This document shows positions 1 to 10,433 of a stretch of DNA of 64,000 nt, one piece after another. This stretch comes from Helicobacter burdigaliensis (GTDB taxonomy: Bacteria > Campylobacterota > Campylobacteria > Campylobacterales > Helicobacteraceae): assembly GCF_003670295.1 (NCBI RefSeq), contig NZ_QXJG01000004.1, forward strand, positions 20,906 to 84,905, read 5' to 3'. Position 1 is the stretch's first letter; each line of letters opens with the position of its first letter. Made by a program: the position numbers and the translations under genes. The notes under the pieces are model-generated. The model did no database searches, was not told the origin of the DNA, and saw nothing but the letters and a program-made list of their open reading frames with translations.

Positions 1-920
1 ACAAGTTTTGCACTTCTTCCGCCACTTAGGATTTCACTTAAGGCACTAAGAGCAATTTGATCTTTATGATTAAAAGGAGGAATTTTAAAACCTAATGCTA
101 AAATTTCTACTTCTGTGCTTTTGTGGATGGCACTACGTCTTAAACCATCTTGCAAGGGTTCTTTTGTATAAACTTGTGGAATCTCTTCTTGTGTATTTTT
201 GATATTTTCAAAATTTTTCTTAATTGCTTTAAGTGTTTCTTTTTCATCTACATCGCCTGCAACGACAATGATTGCATTTTTGGGTTGATAGTAGGTTTTA
301 TGAAATTCTTTAATCTCTTCTATCTTCCAGTTTCTAATATCATCCATAAAACCAATAGGAGTCCAATGATAAGGGTGATATACATAAGCTGTATTAAAAA
401 GCCTAAAATATAAATACCCCATAGGATTATTATCTGTTCTCCAAAGTCTTTCTTCTGCTACGACATTGCGTTCAGGCTGGAACTCTTCATCTTTTAAGCT
501 TAAATTTTGCATAAGCTCTGAAAAAAGCTCTAAAGATTTTTCTAAATTTTGTGTGCTTGATTTAATATAATAATGCGTATAATCAAATCCTGTGGATGCG
601 TTTGTAGCACCCCCAAAACCTTTGACGATTTTATCAAATTCCCCTGCTTTTAGATTCTTGCTAGATTTAAAATTTAAATGCTCTAGCATATGGGCTATCC
701 CACTTTTTCCCATGCTTTCATTGCGACTTCCTACTTTATAAAAAATATCTGTAGTAATCACATTGCTTTTGTTTTTAAGAGGGATAATAATCACTTCTAA
801 ACCATTTTTTAAAACACTTTTATAATGTTTGGGTAAAGAAGATTGAAAAGTTGTAACTTGCGCCATTGAAACTCCTACAAACAATGTAAATAAACTCAAA
901 AATTTTATAATCAAACTCAT
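1..920 (-). CDS. M16-family zinc protease (partial, C-terminus outside window)
   Basis: The N-terminal part of a secreted or periplasmic insulinase-like (M16, pitrilysin) peptidase, read on the minus strand and cut by the window start, so only about 306 residues are visible. Residues 1-21 look like a signal peptide ending near SMAQ. The inverted zinc motif HMLEH is at about residues 77-81 (His77, Glu80 catalytic, His81). The distal metal-ligand region appears as AEERLWR about 75 residues later. The start ATG at 920 overlaps the TGA of pyrD (ATGA), so the two are translationally coupled. M16 proteins of this type in Helicobacter process or degrade peptides in the envelope; the substrate cannot be told. 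Confidence 0.85.
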   Translation of the reverse strand, partial: MSLIIKFLSLFTLFVGVSMAQVTTFQSSLPKHYKSVLKNGLEVIIIPLKNKSNVITTDIFYKVGSRNESMGKSGIAHMLEHLNFKSSKNLKAGEFDKIVKGFGGATNASTGFDYTHYYIKSSTQNLEKSLELFSELMQNLSLKDEEFQPERNVVAEERLWRTDNNPMGYLYFRLFNTAYVYHPYHWTPIGFMDDIRNWKIEEIKEFHKTYYQPKNAIIVVAGDVDEKETLKAIKKNFENIKNTQEEIPQVYTKEPLQDGLRRSAIHKSTEVEILALGFKIPPFNHKDQIALSALSEILSGGRSAKL

Positions 921-1972
921 AATTTTGCACCTACTGCTAAGCTTATATTATTAAAACCATCTTGTTGCAACAAACTAAGTAAATCTTGTTGCATTTTTTT
1001 GACTACAAAAGGACCTTCATAGATAAAAGCTGTATAAATTTGCACCAAAGAAGCTCCGTATAAAATCCGCTCATACGCATCTTTTGCACTAGCAATACCC
1101 CCTACACTGATGAGAGTAGCTTTCTTTTTTAGTATTTTACCTAATTCTTTTGTAATTTCTAAACTTTTTGCCTTTAAAACAGCTCCGCTCAATCCCCCCA
1201 TTTCTTTTGGGTTTGGCACAAGGGAGTAGTCTAGGGTTGTGTTGGTAGCAATAATACCTTTTGCACCCTTGCTTATTGCTTCATTAGATAATTCTAAAAT
1301 ATCTTGCATAGCTAAATCTGGAGCAAGCTTCAAATAAATAGGCTTTTTATAAACCTTGCAAAGTTCTAATAGCAACTCTTTTATAAAGCTTTTGTTTTGT
1401 AAAGCTCTTAAGTTTGGGGTGTTAGGCGAAGAAATATTAATGCTTAAATAATCACTCAAAGTTGCAAAATCTTTAGCAAGTTTTATATAGTCTTCTAAGG
1501 CTTTTTCATCAGGAGTTGTTTTATTTTTGCCAATGTTAATTCCTAAGGGAATGGAGAAAGGATAGAGCTTTTGTATTCTTTTAGAGATGGCTAAAGAGCC
1601 CTCATTATTAAAGCCCATAGCATTTTGTATGCTTTCTTCTTTGATATGCCGCCACACTCTTGGTTTTGGATTCCCATTTTGTGGTTGTGGCGTAACCGCA
1701 CCCAGCTCTAAATGCGAGAAGCCTAAAGCGCAAAGGGGTCTTATCATCGTAGCATTTTTATCAAAGCCTGCTGCAAGTCCAATCGGATTATAAAAATGCA
1801 TTCCGTCAATGTTTTGTGCTAAAGCATTATTTTCTACCTCTGTTTTTTGGGATAAATAAGACAAAATAGGAGGAAAAAAATCAGCAATTTGGCACATTGC
1901 ATTTGCTAGTGCATGAGCTTTTTCACAATCTAGCTTAAAAATATAAGGGCGTATAGATTTGTAATAAGACAT
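917..1972 (-). CDS. pyrD: Dihydroorotate dehydrogenase (quinone), class 2
   Basis: Oxidises dihydroorotate to orotate in pyrimidine synthesis, passing electrons through FMN to membrane quinone. Its 351 residues match the class 2 length. The extra N-terminal amphipathic segment (about residues 1-45), used by class 2 enzymes for membrane contact, is present, followed by the FMN-binding TIM barrel. NISSPNTPNLR carries the class 2 catalytic serine. GINIGKNKT and the late glycine motif VGGI bind FMN. It overlaps the downstream M16 peptidase by 4 nt. About 185 bp separate it from nusB upstream, enough for its own promoter. Confidence 0.96.
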   Translation of the reverse strand: MSYYKSIRPYIFKLDCEKAHALANAMCQIADFFPPILSYLSQKTEVENNALAQNIDGMHFYNPIGLAAGFDKNATMIRPLCALGFSHLELGAVTPQPQNGNPKPRVWRHIKEESIQNAMGFNNEGSLAISKRIQKLYPFSIPLGINIGKNKTTPDEKALEDYIKLAKDFATLSDYLSINISSPNTPNLRALQNKSFIKELLLELCKVYKKPIYLKLAPDLAMQDILELSNEAISKGAKGIIATNTTLDYSLVPNPKEMGGLSGAVLKAKSLEITKELGKILKKKATLISVGGIASAKDAYERILYGASLVQIYTAFIYEGPFVVKKMQQDLLSLLQQDGFNNISLAVGAKL

Positions 1973-2157
1973 TTATACCTCTTTAGACACAATAATTGCT
2001 TAAATTGTAGCATTTTTTATTTAATATTGCATAAAGCTTTTTTATATTTTTTAAAATGTAAAAAAACTCTATGCTATTTTGGTGGCTTTTAGAGTTTTAT
2101 TATTTTAAGTTTGTATGCTATATAAATGCAATTTTGCCACTTTGAATAAATAGAAAA

Positions 2158-2574
2158 TTAATTTTCTAAAGGAGTATTAATGTTTTTGGCTATGCCATCT
2201 AAGACACCATTGATAAACTTTTTAGAGTTTTCAGTGCCAAAATTTTTAGCTATTTCAATAGCTTCATTAATCACAATGGCTCTATCTTGTTTAGCATAGA
2301 CAATCTCATAAGCTCCAAGCCGTAAAATCGCCCTTTCCATATCGCCAATTTTTGTAAAATCCCAGCTTTTTAATTGTTGTGCTATTTTTGTATCTAGGGA
2401 TTCTAGATTTTCAATAACTCCCATGAAAAGCCCTCTAGCAAATTCCTTTTGGGCATTTTTGATTTTTTGTTCTTCTAAAATCTCATCAAAAAATTTTCCT
2501 ATTTCTTCATTTCCGCTTCCATAAGCGTATAAAAGCTGGACTACCGCTTCTCTAGCTTGAGTTCTTGTTGCCAT
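2158..2574 (-). CDS. nusB: Transcription antitermination factor NusB
   Basis: All-helical RNA-binding protein that joins NusE (S10) on boxA RNA and supports antitermination of rRNA transcription. The 138 residues match the family. The N-terminal TRTQAREAVVQLLYAYG and the C-terminal AIVINEAIEIAKNFGTENSKKFINGVLDGI are typical NusB signatures. The start codon abuts the ribH stop directly (ribH TAA at 2575-2577). The ribH-nusB order is common in bacteria and long known in Helicobacter, so co-transcription with ribH and kdsA is likely. Confidence 0.97.
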   Translation of the reverse strand: MATRTQAREAVVQLLYAYGSGNEEIGKFFDEILEEQKIKNAQKEFARGLFMGVIENLESLDTKIAQQLKSWDFTKIGDMERAILRLGAYEIVYAKQDRAIVINEAIEIAKNFGTENSKKFINGVLDGIAKNINTPLEN

Positions 2575-3045
2575 TTATGCTCCAATTTTACGATAAAGAT
2601 TCACAAGCTCAATAAGCCCACTCATTGCTTCAAAGCCTTTATTTCCTGCTTTTGTTCCTGCACGCTCAATGGCTTGTTCTATGCTATCTGTTGTTAAAAC
2701 GCCAAAAGTAACCGCAGCTCCATAGCGGATAGTAACATTTGCAATTCCTTTGGTAGCTTCTGCACTTACATAATCAAAATGAGGGGTAGAGCCTCTAATA
2801 ATAGCACCCAAACAACAAACACCATCATAATTGCCTTGTGCTAAGACTTTTTCTAGCACAAATGGAATCTCAAATGCTCCTGGCACTAAAATGTGAGAGA
2901 GATTTTCCTCTTCTCCACCATGACGCAAAAAGCAATCCCTTGCACCTTCTACTAAACGATCTGTGATTAAGTGGTTAAAACGACTTGAAATAATAGCGAT
3001 TTTCTCATCGCCTAGTAATGATAAATGTCCTTCTATAATCTGCAT
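2575..3045 (-). CDS. ribH: 6,7-dimethyl-8-ribityllumazine synthase
   Basis: Condenses 5-amino-6-ribitylamino-uracil with dihydroxybutanone phosphate in the penultimate step of riboflavin synthesis; the family assembles into pentamers or 60-mer shells. The 156 residues match the family. Visible motifs are SSRFN near the N-terminus, [12 protein letters not shown], and [14 protein letters not shown] containing the catalytic histidine. It lies 3 nt from kdsA upstream and directly against nusB downstream, indicating one minus-strand operon. Confidence 0.97.
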   Translation of the reverse strand: MQIIEGHLSLLGDEKIAIISSRFNHLITDRLVEGARDCFLRHGGEEENLSHILVPGAFEIPFVLEKVLAQGNYDGVCCLGAIIRGSTPHFDYVSAEATKGIANVTIRYGAAVTFGVLTTDSIEQAIERAGTKAGNKGFEAMSGLIELVNLYRKIGA

Positions 3046-3048
3046 AAT

Positions 3049-3849
3049 TTATCCTTTAATAATATGATTGATTTCTAAAATTTGCGAAAGTAAGTTTTCT
3101 AGCTCTTTTGGAGTTAGCATATTAGGGCCATCGCTTAGTGCGTTTTTAGGATTTGTATGCACTTCGCTAAATAATCCATCAATCCCAACAGCACTCGCTG
3201 CTCTTGCTAAAAGGGGTGCAAATCTAGCATCTCCTCCGCTTTTGCCTTTTGCACCTCCTGGCATTTGCACTGCATGTGTAGCATCAAAAATCACAGGAGC
3301 AAATTCTCGCATAATCGCTAAAGATCGCATATCTACAACTAAATTTCCATAGCCAAAAGTGCTTCCACGCTCACTTAGATAAATTCCATATTTTAGCGAT
3401 TCTTTGAAAGTTGCTTTTTCTCCACCTCTTGTTTTGATGGCTTTTAGCACGGAATATTGCATATCAAGAGGATTCATAAATTGCCCCTTTTTGATATTTA
3501 GTTTGCAATCACTCTTTGCAGCTTCTACGATTAAATCTGTTTGGCGACAAAGAAAAGCGGGGATTTGCAACACATCTACAACCTTAGCTACTTCTTTAAC
3601 TTGTGAGGTTTCATGAATGTCTGTTAAGAGTTTATAGCCAAATTTTTGTTTTATTTTTGCTAGGCTTTCTAAGCCTTTCTCTAAGCCTGGCCCACGATAG
3701 GATTCCAAGCTTGTGCGGTTTGCTTTATCAAAACTTGCTTTAAAATAAAAATCCACTTCTTTATTTTGGTTAATAGGCTTTAATGCCTCTGCAATTTCTT
3801 CTAAAATTTCATCATTTTCAATAACACAAGGTCCTGCTATTATAATCAT
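3049..3849 (-). CDS. kdsA: 3-deoxy-8-phosphooctulonate synthase (KDO-8-P synthase)
   Basis: Condenses phosphoenolpyruvate with arabinose 5-phosphate to KDO-8-phosphate for the lipopolysaccharide inner core. The 266-residue TIM barrel starts with [10 protein letters not shown]. Cys8 in that motif is the metal ligand of the metal-dependent class, whereas metal-independent enzymes have Asn there, so this should be a metallo-KdsA (inference from the family). SFDKANR and [12 protein letters not shown] are further PEP and phosphate-binding signatures. It sits between the carbonic anhydrase and ribH with 3-nt gaps. Confidence 0.97.
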   Translation of the reverse strand: MIIIAGPCVIENDEILEEIAEALKPINQNKEVDFYFKASFDKANRTSLESYRGPGLEKGLESLAKIKQKFGYKLLTDIHETSQVKEVAKVVDVLQIPAFLCRQTDLIVEAAKSDCKLNIKKGQFMNPLDMQYSVLKAIKTRGGEKATFKESLKYGIYLSERGSTFGYGNLVVDMRSLAIMREFAPVIFDATHAVQMPGGAKGKSGGDARFAPLLARAASAVGIDGLFSEVHTNPKNALSDGPNMLTPKELENLLSQILEINHIIKG

Positions 3850-3852
3850 AAA

Positions 3853-4488
3853 TTATCCTTTAATTAAATTAAATTCATGCTTTTTAAAATCATAACTATA
3901 TACTTCCCCGCTTTCAATAATATAGTGCCAACCATAAATATTAAGTGTGCGTGCTAGATATTTTTCTTTAACCTCTGGATAGGTAAATAAATTTGCAATT
4001 TGTCGTTCAATATTAAGCTGTTCTGTGAGGTAAGAACGCATTGTTTTAGTTTTTGGTTTGAGTGCTAAAACTTGTTCTTTGACTTTGTCTAAGAGTTTAA
4101 GCCAAGTCTTGACATTTGGCATCTTAGCAAAATGCTCTTCTTCATAAAGTGCTGCACAACCTCCACAATGAGAATGTCCGCAAATTATAATGTTTTCAAC
4201 CTTTAGTTCTAAGAGTGCGTATTCAATGGCTGAAGTCGTCGCTAAAAACTCATCTGCCAAGCGGTAGGGAGGCACGATATTTGCTATATTTCTAACTACA
4301 AAAAGCTCCCCTGGAAGCGTGTTTGTGATGAGGTTTGGCACCACACGAGAATCCGCACAACCCACAAAAAGAGTATGTGGATTTTGCCCTTCTTTTAAAT
4401 TTTCAAAAAGGGTTTTATAGTTTTCAAAATCTTCTTCTTTGAATTTAATCGCACCTTCAAATAATAAATCAATAGAATTTTGTGCCAC
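3853..4488 (-). CDS. Beta-class carbonic anhydrase
   Basis: Interconverts carbon dioxide and bicarbonate in the cytoplasm; in Helicobacter beta-CAs support carboxylation and acid handling. The 211-residue protein has the full zinc site of the family: CADSR at residues 44-48 (Cys44, Asp46, Arg48) and CGHSHCGGC later (His and Cys ligands). No signal peptide is seen. It sits 3 nt upstream of kdsA and 9 nt downstream of the MotB-like gene, so it is probably co-transcribed with both although the functions are unrelated. Confidence 0.95.
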   Translation of the reverse strand: MAQNSIDLLFEGAIKFKEEDFENYKTLFENLKEGQNPHTLFVGCADSRVVPNLITNTLPGELFVVRNIANIVPPYRLADEFLATTSAIEYALLELKVENIIICGHSHCGGCAALYEEEHFAKMPNVKTWLKLLDKVKEQVLALKPKTKTMRSYLTEQLNIERQIANLFTYPEVKEKYLARTLNIYGWHYIIESGEVYSYDFKKHEFNLIKG

Positions 4489-4497
4489 TTATTTCCT

Positions 4498-5271
4498 TTA
4501 AGGTTTTAAATTTGTGATATTTCCTAATTTCTCTGAAACATCTTCGCCAATGCTATAAAGATAGAGCTCTACACGACGATTCTTTGCTTTTAAATTTGGG
4601 ATAGCATTGCTTACAACGGGGGAAAACTGACCTTCTCCTCCTCCACTAATTCTTTCTTTTGCGATTCCTTCTTTTTGCAAAAATTCTGCAATGTTGGTTC
4701 CTCTTGCGATGGAGAGTTCTAGATTGTCTTTAAATTGTGCGCCTATTTTCATAGGCGTATCGTCTGTATGCCCTATTGCTTTTATGAGAACTTCTTTTGG
4801 AAGTTTGTTAAGCTCAATACTTAAGCGCTTTAAAAAGGATATTCCACTGCTTTGTGTAAGAATCGCACTACCGCTTTCAAACAATAAAGAATCAGGTATG
4901 CGGATAATCACTCCTTTTTCGGATTCTTCTAGCTCCACAGAGGGACCTTTTGCAAGGCGGTTGATTTCATTGTAATCAGTGATTAAACTTGCAAAAATAT
5001 TTACAACATTATCCATTTCAATATCGGTTTCAATAGGTGTTGCTTTCACGATAGAGGGAGGATTTATCTGTGTCATAGAACCTTTTTCTAATACAGATAA
5101 AGAACCTTCTAACGATCCGATAGCTTGTGCGATTCTTTCTTTATCAAAGCTTGCCATAGAAAGCAAAAGGATAAAAAAGGTAAGAATCAAAGTTACCATA
5201 TCTCCATAGGTTCCAAGCCAAAGAGGAACGCCATTTGGACAATCACAAGGCGGACATTTTTTCTCTGCCAT
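4498..5271 (-). CDS. motB: MotB-like flagellar stator protein (OmpA/MotB domain)
   Basis: Inner-membrane protein with a short cytoplasmic, Cys-rich N-terminus (CPPCDC at residues 6-11), one transmembrane helix (about 16-40) containing Asp24 at the place of the proton or ion-carrying aspartate of MotB/PomB, and a periplasmic OmpA-like peptidoglycan-binding domain (about 130-245) with GHTDDTP, LSIARG and KNRRVEL. The 257-residue length fits MotB. No motA partner precedes it: the next upstream gene is the divergent dedA. A stator role with a motA elsewhere is most likely; a non-flagellar TolR/OmpA-like role is the alternative. Confidence 0.8.
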   Translation of the reverse strand: MAEKKCPPCDCPNGVPLWLGTYGDMVTLILTFFILLLSMASFDKERIAQAIGSLEGSLSVLEKGSMTQINPPSIVKATPIETDIEMDNVVNIFASLITDYNEINRLAKGPSVELEESEKGVIIRIPDSLLFESGSAILTQSSGISFLKRLSIELNKLPKEVLIKAIGHTDDTPMKIGAQFKDNLELSIARGTNIAEFLQKEGIAKERISGGGEGQFSPVVSNAIPNLKAKNRRVELYLYSIGEDVSEKLGNITNLKP

Positions 5272-5370
5272 TTTATCCCTTTTTGTTAAATTTTTAGAAA
5301 ATTTATTTACTATTATAGCTTTTAATTAGTTATAATAAAATTTAAAATCTAATATTTTTAGAGGGAATTT

Positions 5371-5973
5371 TTGAGTAGCATTATTGATTTTATTGTAAAT
5401 TTAGTGAGCGATTTAGGTTATTTTGGTATTTTTTTTATGATGTTTTTAGAGAGCAGTTTTATTCCTTTTCCTAGTGAAGTGGTGATGATACCTGCAGGAT
5501 ATTTAGCACATAAGGGTGAAATGAATCTGTTTTGGGCTATTTTTAGTGGAGTGCTTGGATCGCTTGTTGGTGCATTGCTTAATTATTTTTTGGCGTTGTT
5601 TTTAGGGAGAGCATTTTTAATCCGTTATGGAAGATATTTCTTTTTCACAGAAGAAACCATGCAAAAAATGGAAACTTTTTTTAAAAAACATGGGCATATC
5701 TCTACATTTAGTGGGCGTTTAGTGCCTGTTGTAAGACAATATATTTCTTTACCTGCTGGGATTGCTAAGATGAATCTCTCACTTTTTTGCTTTTATACAA
5801 CTTTAGGGGCTGGAATTTGGGTGGTTATTTTAGCAATTCTAGGGTATTTTTTAGGGCAAAATGAAGAGTTGATTAAAGAATATTTGCATTTAATTACTTT
5901 GGGCTTATTAGTGTGTATTGCTATTTTGGTGGGATTTTATATCTTGTGGAAAAGACATACTAAGACACTCTAA
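5371..5973 (+). CDS. DedA family membrane protein
   Basis: Polytopic inner-membrane protein of the DedA/SNARE-associated family; members are linked to lipid-carrier recycling (undecaprenyl phosphate or phosphatidylethanolamine flipping) and proton-motive-force maintenance. The 200 residues contain the conserved [20 protein letters not shown] segment and the [16 protein letters not shown] motif with its conserved arginines. The start is TTG at 5371, chosen because GAGGGA lies at 5361-5366 with proper spacing. It is divergent from the MotB-like gene, sharing a roughly 100-bp intergenic region. Confidence 0.9.
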   Translation: MSSIIDFIVNLVSDLGYFGIFFMMFLESSFIPFPSEVVMIPAGYLAHKGEMNLFWAIFSGVLGSLVGALLNYFLALFLGRAFLIRYGRYFFFTEETMQKMETFFKKHGHISTFSGRLVPVVRQYISLPAGIAKMNLSLFCFYTTLGAGIWVVILAILGYFLGQNEELIKEYLHLITLGLLVCIAILVGFYILWKRHTKTL

Positions 5974-6170
5974 GCAAAGCTTTTTTAATTTTAAGAAGGT
6001 TTGAAAGCTAAAAATATACAAAAGGGTAAAAAGGTTACATTTTAAAGATTTATTTAAAAGTATGTGTTGTGTGGCTTTGTGGTTAAATTAAGGGAAAATT
6101 CTAGGTGCTATATGGGGCTATTTTCTAGAAATTGTGTTATATTTTAATGAATCATATTTAAGGAAATAAA

Positions 6171-6428
6171 ATGAGAGGAATTAAAATATTATTTTTATTG
6201 AGTAGTTTTTTGTTTGCTAGTTTTAATTTTAATACCGCTACAAAAGAAGAGTTAATGAGTATTAAAGGAATAGGGGAAGTTAAAGCAAATGCAATTTTAG
6301 AATATAGAGAACAAAGAGAGATTAAAAGAGTGGAAGATTTGCTTTTTATTAAAGGTTTTGGGAAAAAGAGTGTGGAAAATATCAAAGAATATCTAAAGAC
6401 AATAGAAGAAAAGAATATGGAAGAATAA
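6171..6428 (+). CDS. ComEA-like helix-hairpin-helix DNA-binding protein
   Basis: Small 85-residue secreted protein. Residues 1-17 form a signal peptide (IKILFLLSSFLFAS) and the rest is a tandem helix-hairpin-helix domain, NFNTATKEELMSIKGIGEVKA followed by LLFIKGFGKKSVENI. ComEA-type proteins bind incoming double-stranded DNA in the periplasm during natural transformation. The short form with no membrane anchor is the usual version in Gram-negative bacteria. It is a single gene with its own RBS (AAGGAA before the ATG). Confidence 0.85.
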   Translation: MRGIKILFLLSSFLFASFNFNTATKEELMSIKGIGEVKANAILEYREQREIKRVEDLLFIKGFGKKSVENIKEYLKTIEEKNMEE

Positions 6429-6475
6429 TAAAAATTAAGCTTCATTGACTTATAATAAACGCTAAAATTTAATAA

Positions 6476-7513
<1,038 letters not shown>

Positions 7514-7515
7514 TT

Positions 7516-7538
7516 TTAAGCACAATTTTTGTGCTTAA
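7516..7538. terminator. Stem-loop downstream of ilvC
   Basis: A perfect 10-bp inverted repeat (TTAAGCACAA / TTGTGCTTAA) with a 3-nt loop starts 3 nt after the ilvC stop codon. There is no long T-run after it on the plus strand, so it may act as a weak terminator or 3' end stabiliser. It lies between the convergent ilvC and rpsO genes; the rest of 7539-7719 shows no gene. Confidence 0.6.
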
Positions 7539-7719
7539 TTGATACAAATTCTACTAAACCTTTTAAAATAATCTAAAATCATTAGTGTTTTTATGGCTTA
7601 TCTTAGAAAATAAAAACAAAATTAAAAAGAAATTTTTGGATTTGGATATGTGATAAAAAAGGGAAAAATTATATTAGAATGTGAAGTATTTTATAATGAG
7701 AGTTTTAAAGAGAGAGGGA

Positions 7720-7995
7720 TTAACCTCTATCTTTTAAGCCTAATTTTTCAATCAAACTTGCATAGCGTTTAAAATCGCTTTTTCTTAAATAAGAAAGTAA
7801 TCTTTTTCTATGAGAAACCATTTTTCTCAAACCTAAACGGCTTGAATGATCTTTTTGATTGATTTTTAAATGCTCGGTTAGAGTTTTAATTCTATCGCTT
7901 AAAAGTGCTACTTGCACTTCAACTGAACCTGTATCTTTTGGATTTCTAGCAAAAGCAGAAGTAATTTCTCTTTTTTTCGCCGAATCTTGAGCCAT
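7720..7995 (-). CDS. rpsO: 30S ribosomal protein S15
   Basis: Small-subunit protein that binds 16S rRNA helices 20-22 and the bridge to 23S rRNA. Its 91 residues include the signature [19 protein letters not shown] around residues 49-67. The RBS on the minus strand (AGGAGG) is strong. It is divergent from flhA; the rpsO-flhA-DHH order is shared with H. pylori. Confidence 0.98.
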   Translation of the reverse strand: MAQDSAKKREITSAFARNPKDTGSVEVQVALLSDRIKTLTEHLKINQKDHSSRLGLRKMVSHRKRLLSYLRKSDFKRYASLIEKLGLKDRG

Positions 7996-8153
7996 GATAA
8001 GACCTCCTGATTGGTAATTTAAAATTAAAGCTAAAATTCTAGCATAATTTTACAAAAAAACACTAAAATTTAGAAAAATATTTGCCCTTTTTAGCTAAAA
8101 AAGGCTAAAATTACAGATTAAATTTAAAAATATAAAAAGTTTTGGGAGTAAAA

Positions 8154-10424
8154 TTGGCAAAGAGTAGTGGTGCTAAATCTTCATTTTTCAGTAAAATAAC
8201 CCCATTTTTTGGGTTTTTAACCGGTTCAAAAGATTTAACAGTCGTCTTTTTTATCGTAGCGATTTTAGCAATTATTATTGTGCCTTTGCCTAGTGCATTG
8301 CTAGATTTTTTCTTAGCTGTTTCCATTGCACTTTCTGCTCTTATTATTTTAATCGCACTTTATGTGAGAAAGCCCACAGATTTTTCAGCATTTCCGACTT
8401 TGCTTTTGATTGTTACGCTTTTTAGGCTTTCTTTAAATATTGCCACCACAAGAATGATTTTGAGTAATGGACATATGGGGCCAGAGGCTGTGAGTGATAT
8501 CATCACTGCATTTGGGCAGTTTGTAGTGGGTGGAAACTATGTGATAGGTGTGATTTTATTCATTATTTTAGTCATTATTAATTTTATGGTTGTTACTAAT
8601 GGTTCTACGCGTGTATCAGAAGTAAAGGCAAGATTCACACTTGATGCGATGCCAGGAAAACAAATGGCTATTGATGCGGATTTAAATACAGGACTTATAG
8701 GACAAGAAGAAGCAAAAGCTAGACGCGATGAGCTAGCAGCCGAAGCGGACTTTTATGGATCTATGGATGGTGCGAATAAATTTGTAAAAGGCGATGCGAT
8801 TGCAGGGATTATCATCACGCTTATTAATATTATCGGTGGATTTTTAATCGGTGTGTTTCAAAAGGATATGAGTGCTGCAGATTCTGCTTCTACTTTTACT
8901 ATTCTTACTATTGGTGATGGGCTTGTTTCACAGCTTCCAGCACTCATTGTATCTACTGCTACGGGTATTATTGTTACGCGTTTTAGTAAAGAGGGCGAAA
9001 ATTTTGCAGCAGGGATTATTGATCAGCTTGTAAATGAATCTAAAACACTTTTGATTGTGGGTTGTATTTTGCTAATGTTTGCCTTAGTTCCGGGACTTCC
9101 TACACTTTCTTTAGGGTTTGTGGGGCTTTTGTTTTTGACTTTAGCTTTGCTTTTAAGTAAGCAAAAAGATGGAGAAGCGTGGAAGTTTGTAGAAAATCTC
9201 CTTAAAAAAGCCAAAAAACCTAAAAAAGCAGAAGAGGGTAACAAAGAAGCAAATCTTCCACAAAGAGCACAAGCAGGTGGTGCTAAAGGAGCGCAAGCAG
9301 GACAAGAGGCTATCAAGCCCCCAGCCCCTAAAGAAAGTGAAGAAGAGAGAAGAAAAAGGGAAGAAGCAGAGATTGATAAAGCACTCAAGGTTAAGATTTT
9401 ACGCGTGGAGCTTGGATACCAGCTTATTAAATTTGCAGATCCAGCTCAAGGTGGAGAGCTTGTAAATAAAATCCGCTCCATTAGAAAAGCTATGGCAACA
9501 GACTATGGGATTTTAGTGCCTATGGTGCATTTAAGAGATGATTTAAACTTAGCACCCGATGAATATAAAATCTTGCTAAAAGAGATTGAAATAGGGCGTG
9601 GAAAGATTATGGTGGATAAATACCTAGCGATTGCTTCTAGTGGATTTGCAGGGGAATTGCCCGATGGGATTCCTACAAAAGAGCCTGTTTTTGGGCTTGA
9701 TGCGTATTGGATTAGCGAAGGGCAAAAAGAAGATGCCATTATTGAAGGCTATACCACAATTGATGGAGCAACAGTCATTAGCACACATATTCAAGAGCTT
9801 ATTAAGCTTTATGCAGAGGAGCTTCTAACGCGTCAAGAAGTGCATAACTTGCTTGGGAAATTAGCACAAGATTATCCAGTCCTTGCAGAAGAGATTAAAG
9901 GCGTGGGTGTAGGGACAATCCAGCATATTTTAAAAGAGCTTTTGCATGAGCAAATACCTATTAAAGATATGCTAAGCATTTCAGAAGCGATTGCAGATGG
10001 ATTCCCAGCTTATAAAGGGGATTTGCCAACTTTAACAGAATATGTAAGAGCTTGTTTAAAACGCCTTATTACGCATAATTTTCAAAATGAAGAGGGGATA
10101 TTGCGTTATTTTGTGTTCTCGCCAAGCTTGGAGCAGTTTTTATTAGAAAAGCTACCAGATGCACAAAAAATTGGACAAAGATTGCGTCTAAGCCCTACAG
10201 AATCACAAAGTCTTTTAGATGCGATTAATGTGGCAAGGCAGAAAAGTAGTTCTCTAGGTGCAGTGCCGATGATAATAGGTGGGATTCCTATGGTTTTACG
10301 CAAACCTATTGCAATATTCTTAGAGCAGTATGGGTTTGGTAGAAATGTGATCGCACTAAGCAATGCAGAGATTGACTATCAAAGCAAATATGAAATTTTA
10401 GGGGCTATTGAATTCCCTATTTAA
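8154..10424 (+). CDS. flhA: Flagellar type III export gate protein FlhA
   Basis: Large membrane component of the flagellar export gate; it uses proton motive force and docks chaperone-substrate complexes through its cytoplasmic ring. About eight transmembrane helices occupy residues 30-330, including the very conserved loop with TNGSTRVSEVKARFTLDAMP. A K/A/P-rich linker spans about 345-400, followed by the cytoplasmic domain. Start choice: TTG at 8154 has GGGAG at 8144-8148 with a 5-nt gap; an in-frame TTG at 8142 lies inside that RBS and is less likely. The linker is longer than in H. pylori FlhA. It leads the operon running to purN and beyond. Confidence 0.96.
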   Translation: MAKSSGAKSSFFSKITPFFGFLTGSKDLTVVFFIVAILAIIIVPLPSALLDFFLAVSIALSALIILIALYVRKPTDFSAFPTLLLIVTLFRLSLNIATTRMILSNGHMGPEAVSDIITAFGQFVVGGNYVIGVILFIILVIINFMVVTNGSTRVSEVKARFTLDAMPGKQMAIDADLNTGLIGQEEAKARRDELAAEADFYGSMDGANKFVKGDAIAGIIITLINIIGGFLIGVFQKDMSAADSASTFTILTIGDGLVSQLPALIVSTATGIIVTRFSKEGENFAAGIIDQLVNESKTLLIVGCILLMFALVPGLPTLSLGFVGLLFLTLALLLSKQKDGEAWKFVENLLKKAKKPKKAEEGNKEANLPQRAQAGGAKGAQAGQEAIKPPAPKESEEERRKREEAEIDKALKVKILRVELGYQLIKFADPAQGGELVNKIRSIRKAMATDYGILVPMVHLRDDLNLAPDEYKILLKEIEIGRGKIMVDKYLAIASSGFAGELPDGIPTKEPVFGLDAYWISEGQKEDAIIEGYTTIDGATVISTHIQELIKLYAEELLTRQEVHNLLGKLAQDYPVLAEEIKGVGVGTIQHILKELLHEQIPIKDMLSISEAIADGFPAYKGDLPTLTEYVRACLKRLITHNFQNEEGILRYFVFSPSLEQFLLEKLPDAQKIGQRLRLSPTESQSLLDAINVARQKSSSLGAVPMIIGGIPMVLRKPIAIFLEQYGFGRNVIALSNAEIDYQSKYEILGAIEFPI

Positions 10425-10433
10425 AGGAAATAA

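Noticed and set aside
7539..7719. Possible small gene between ilvC and rpsO
   Set aside because: No frame with a start and RBS; the region lies between convergent genes and is very AT-rich.
8142..8153. Upstream TTG start for flhA
   Set aside because: The TTG at 8142 overlaps the ribosome binding site GGGAG; the TTG at 8154 has correct spacing.
9023..9388. Minus-strand ORF of 121 codons inside flhA
   Set aside because: Antisense shadow of the Ala/Lys/Glu-rich FlhA linker; no RBS and biased composition.
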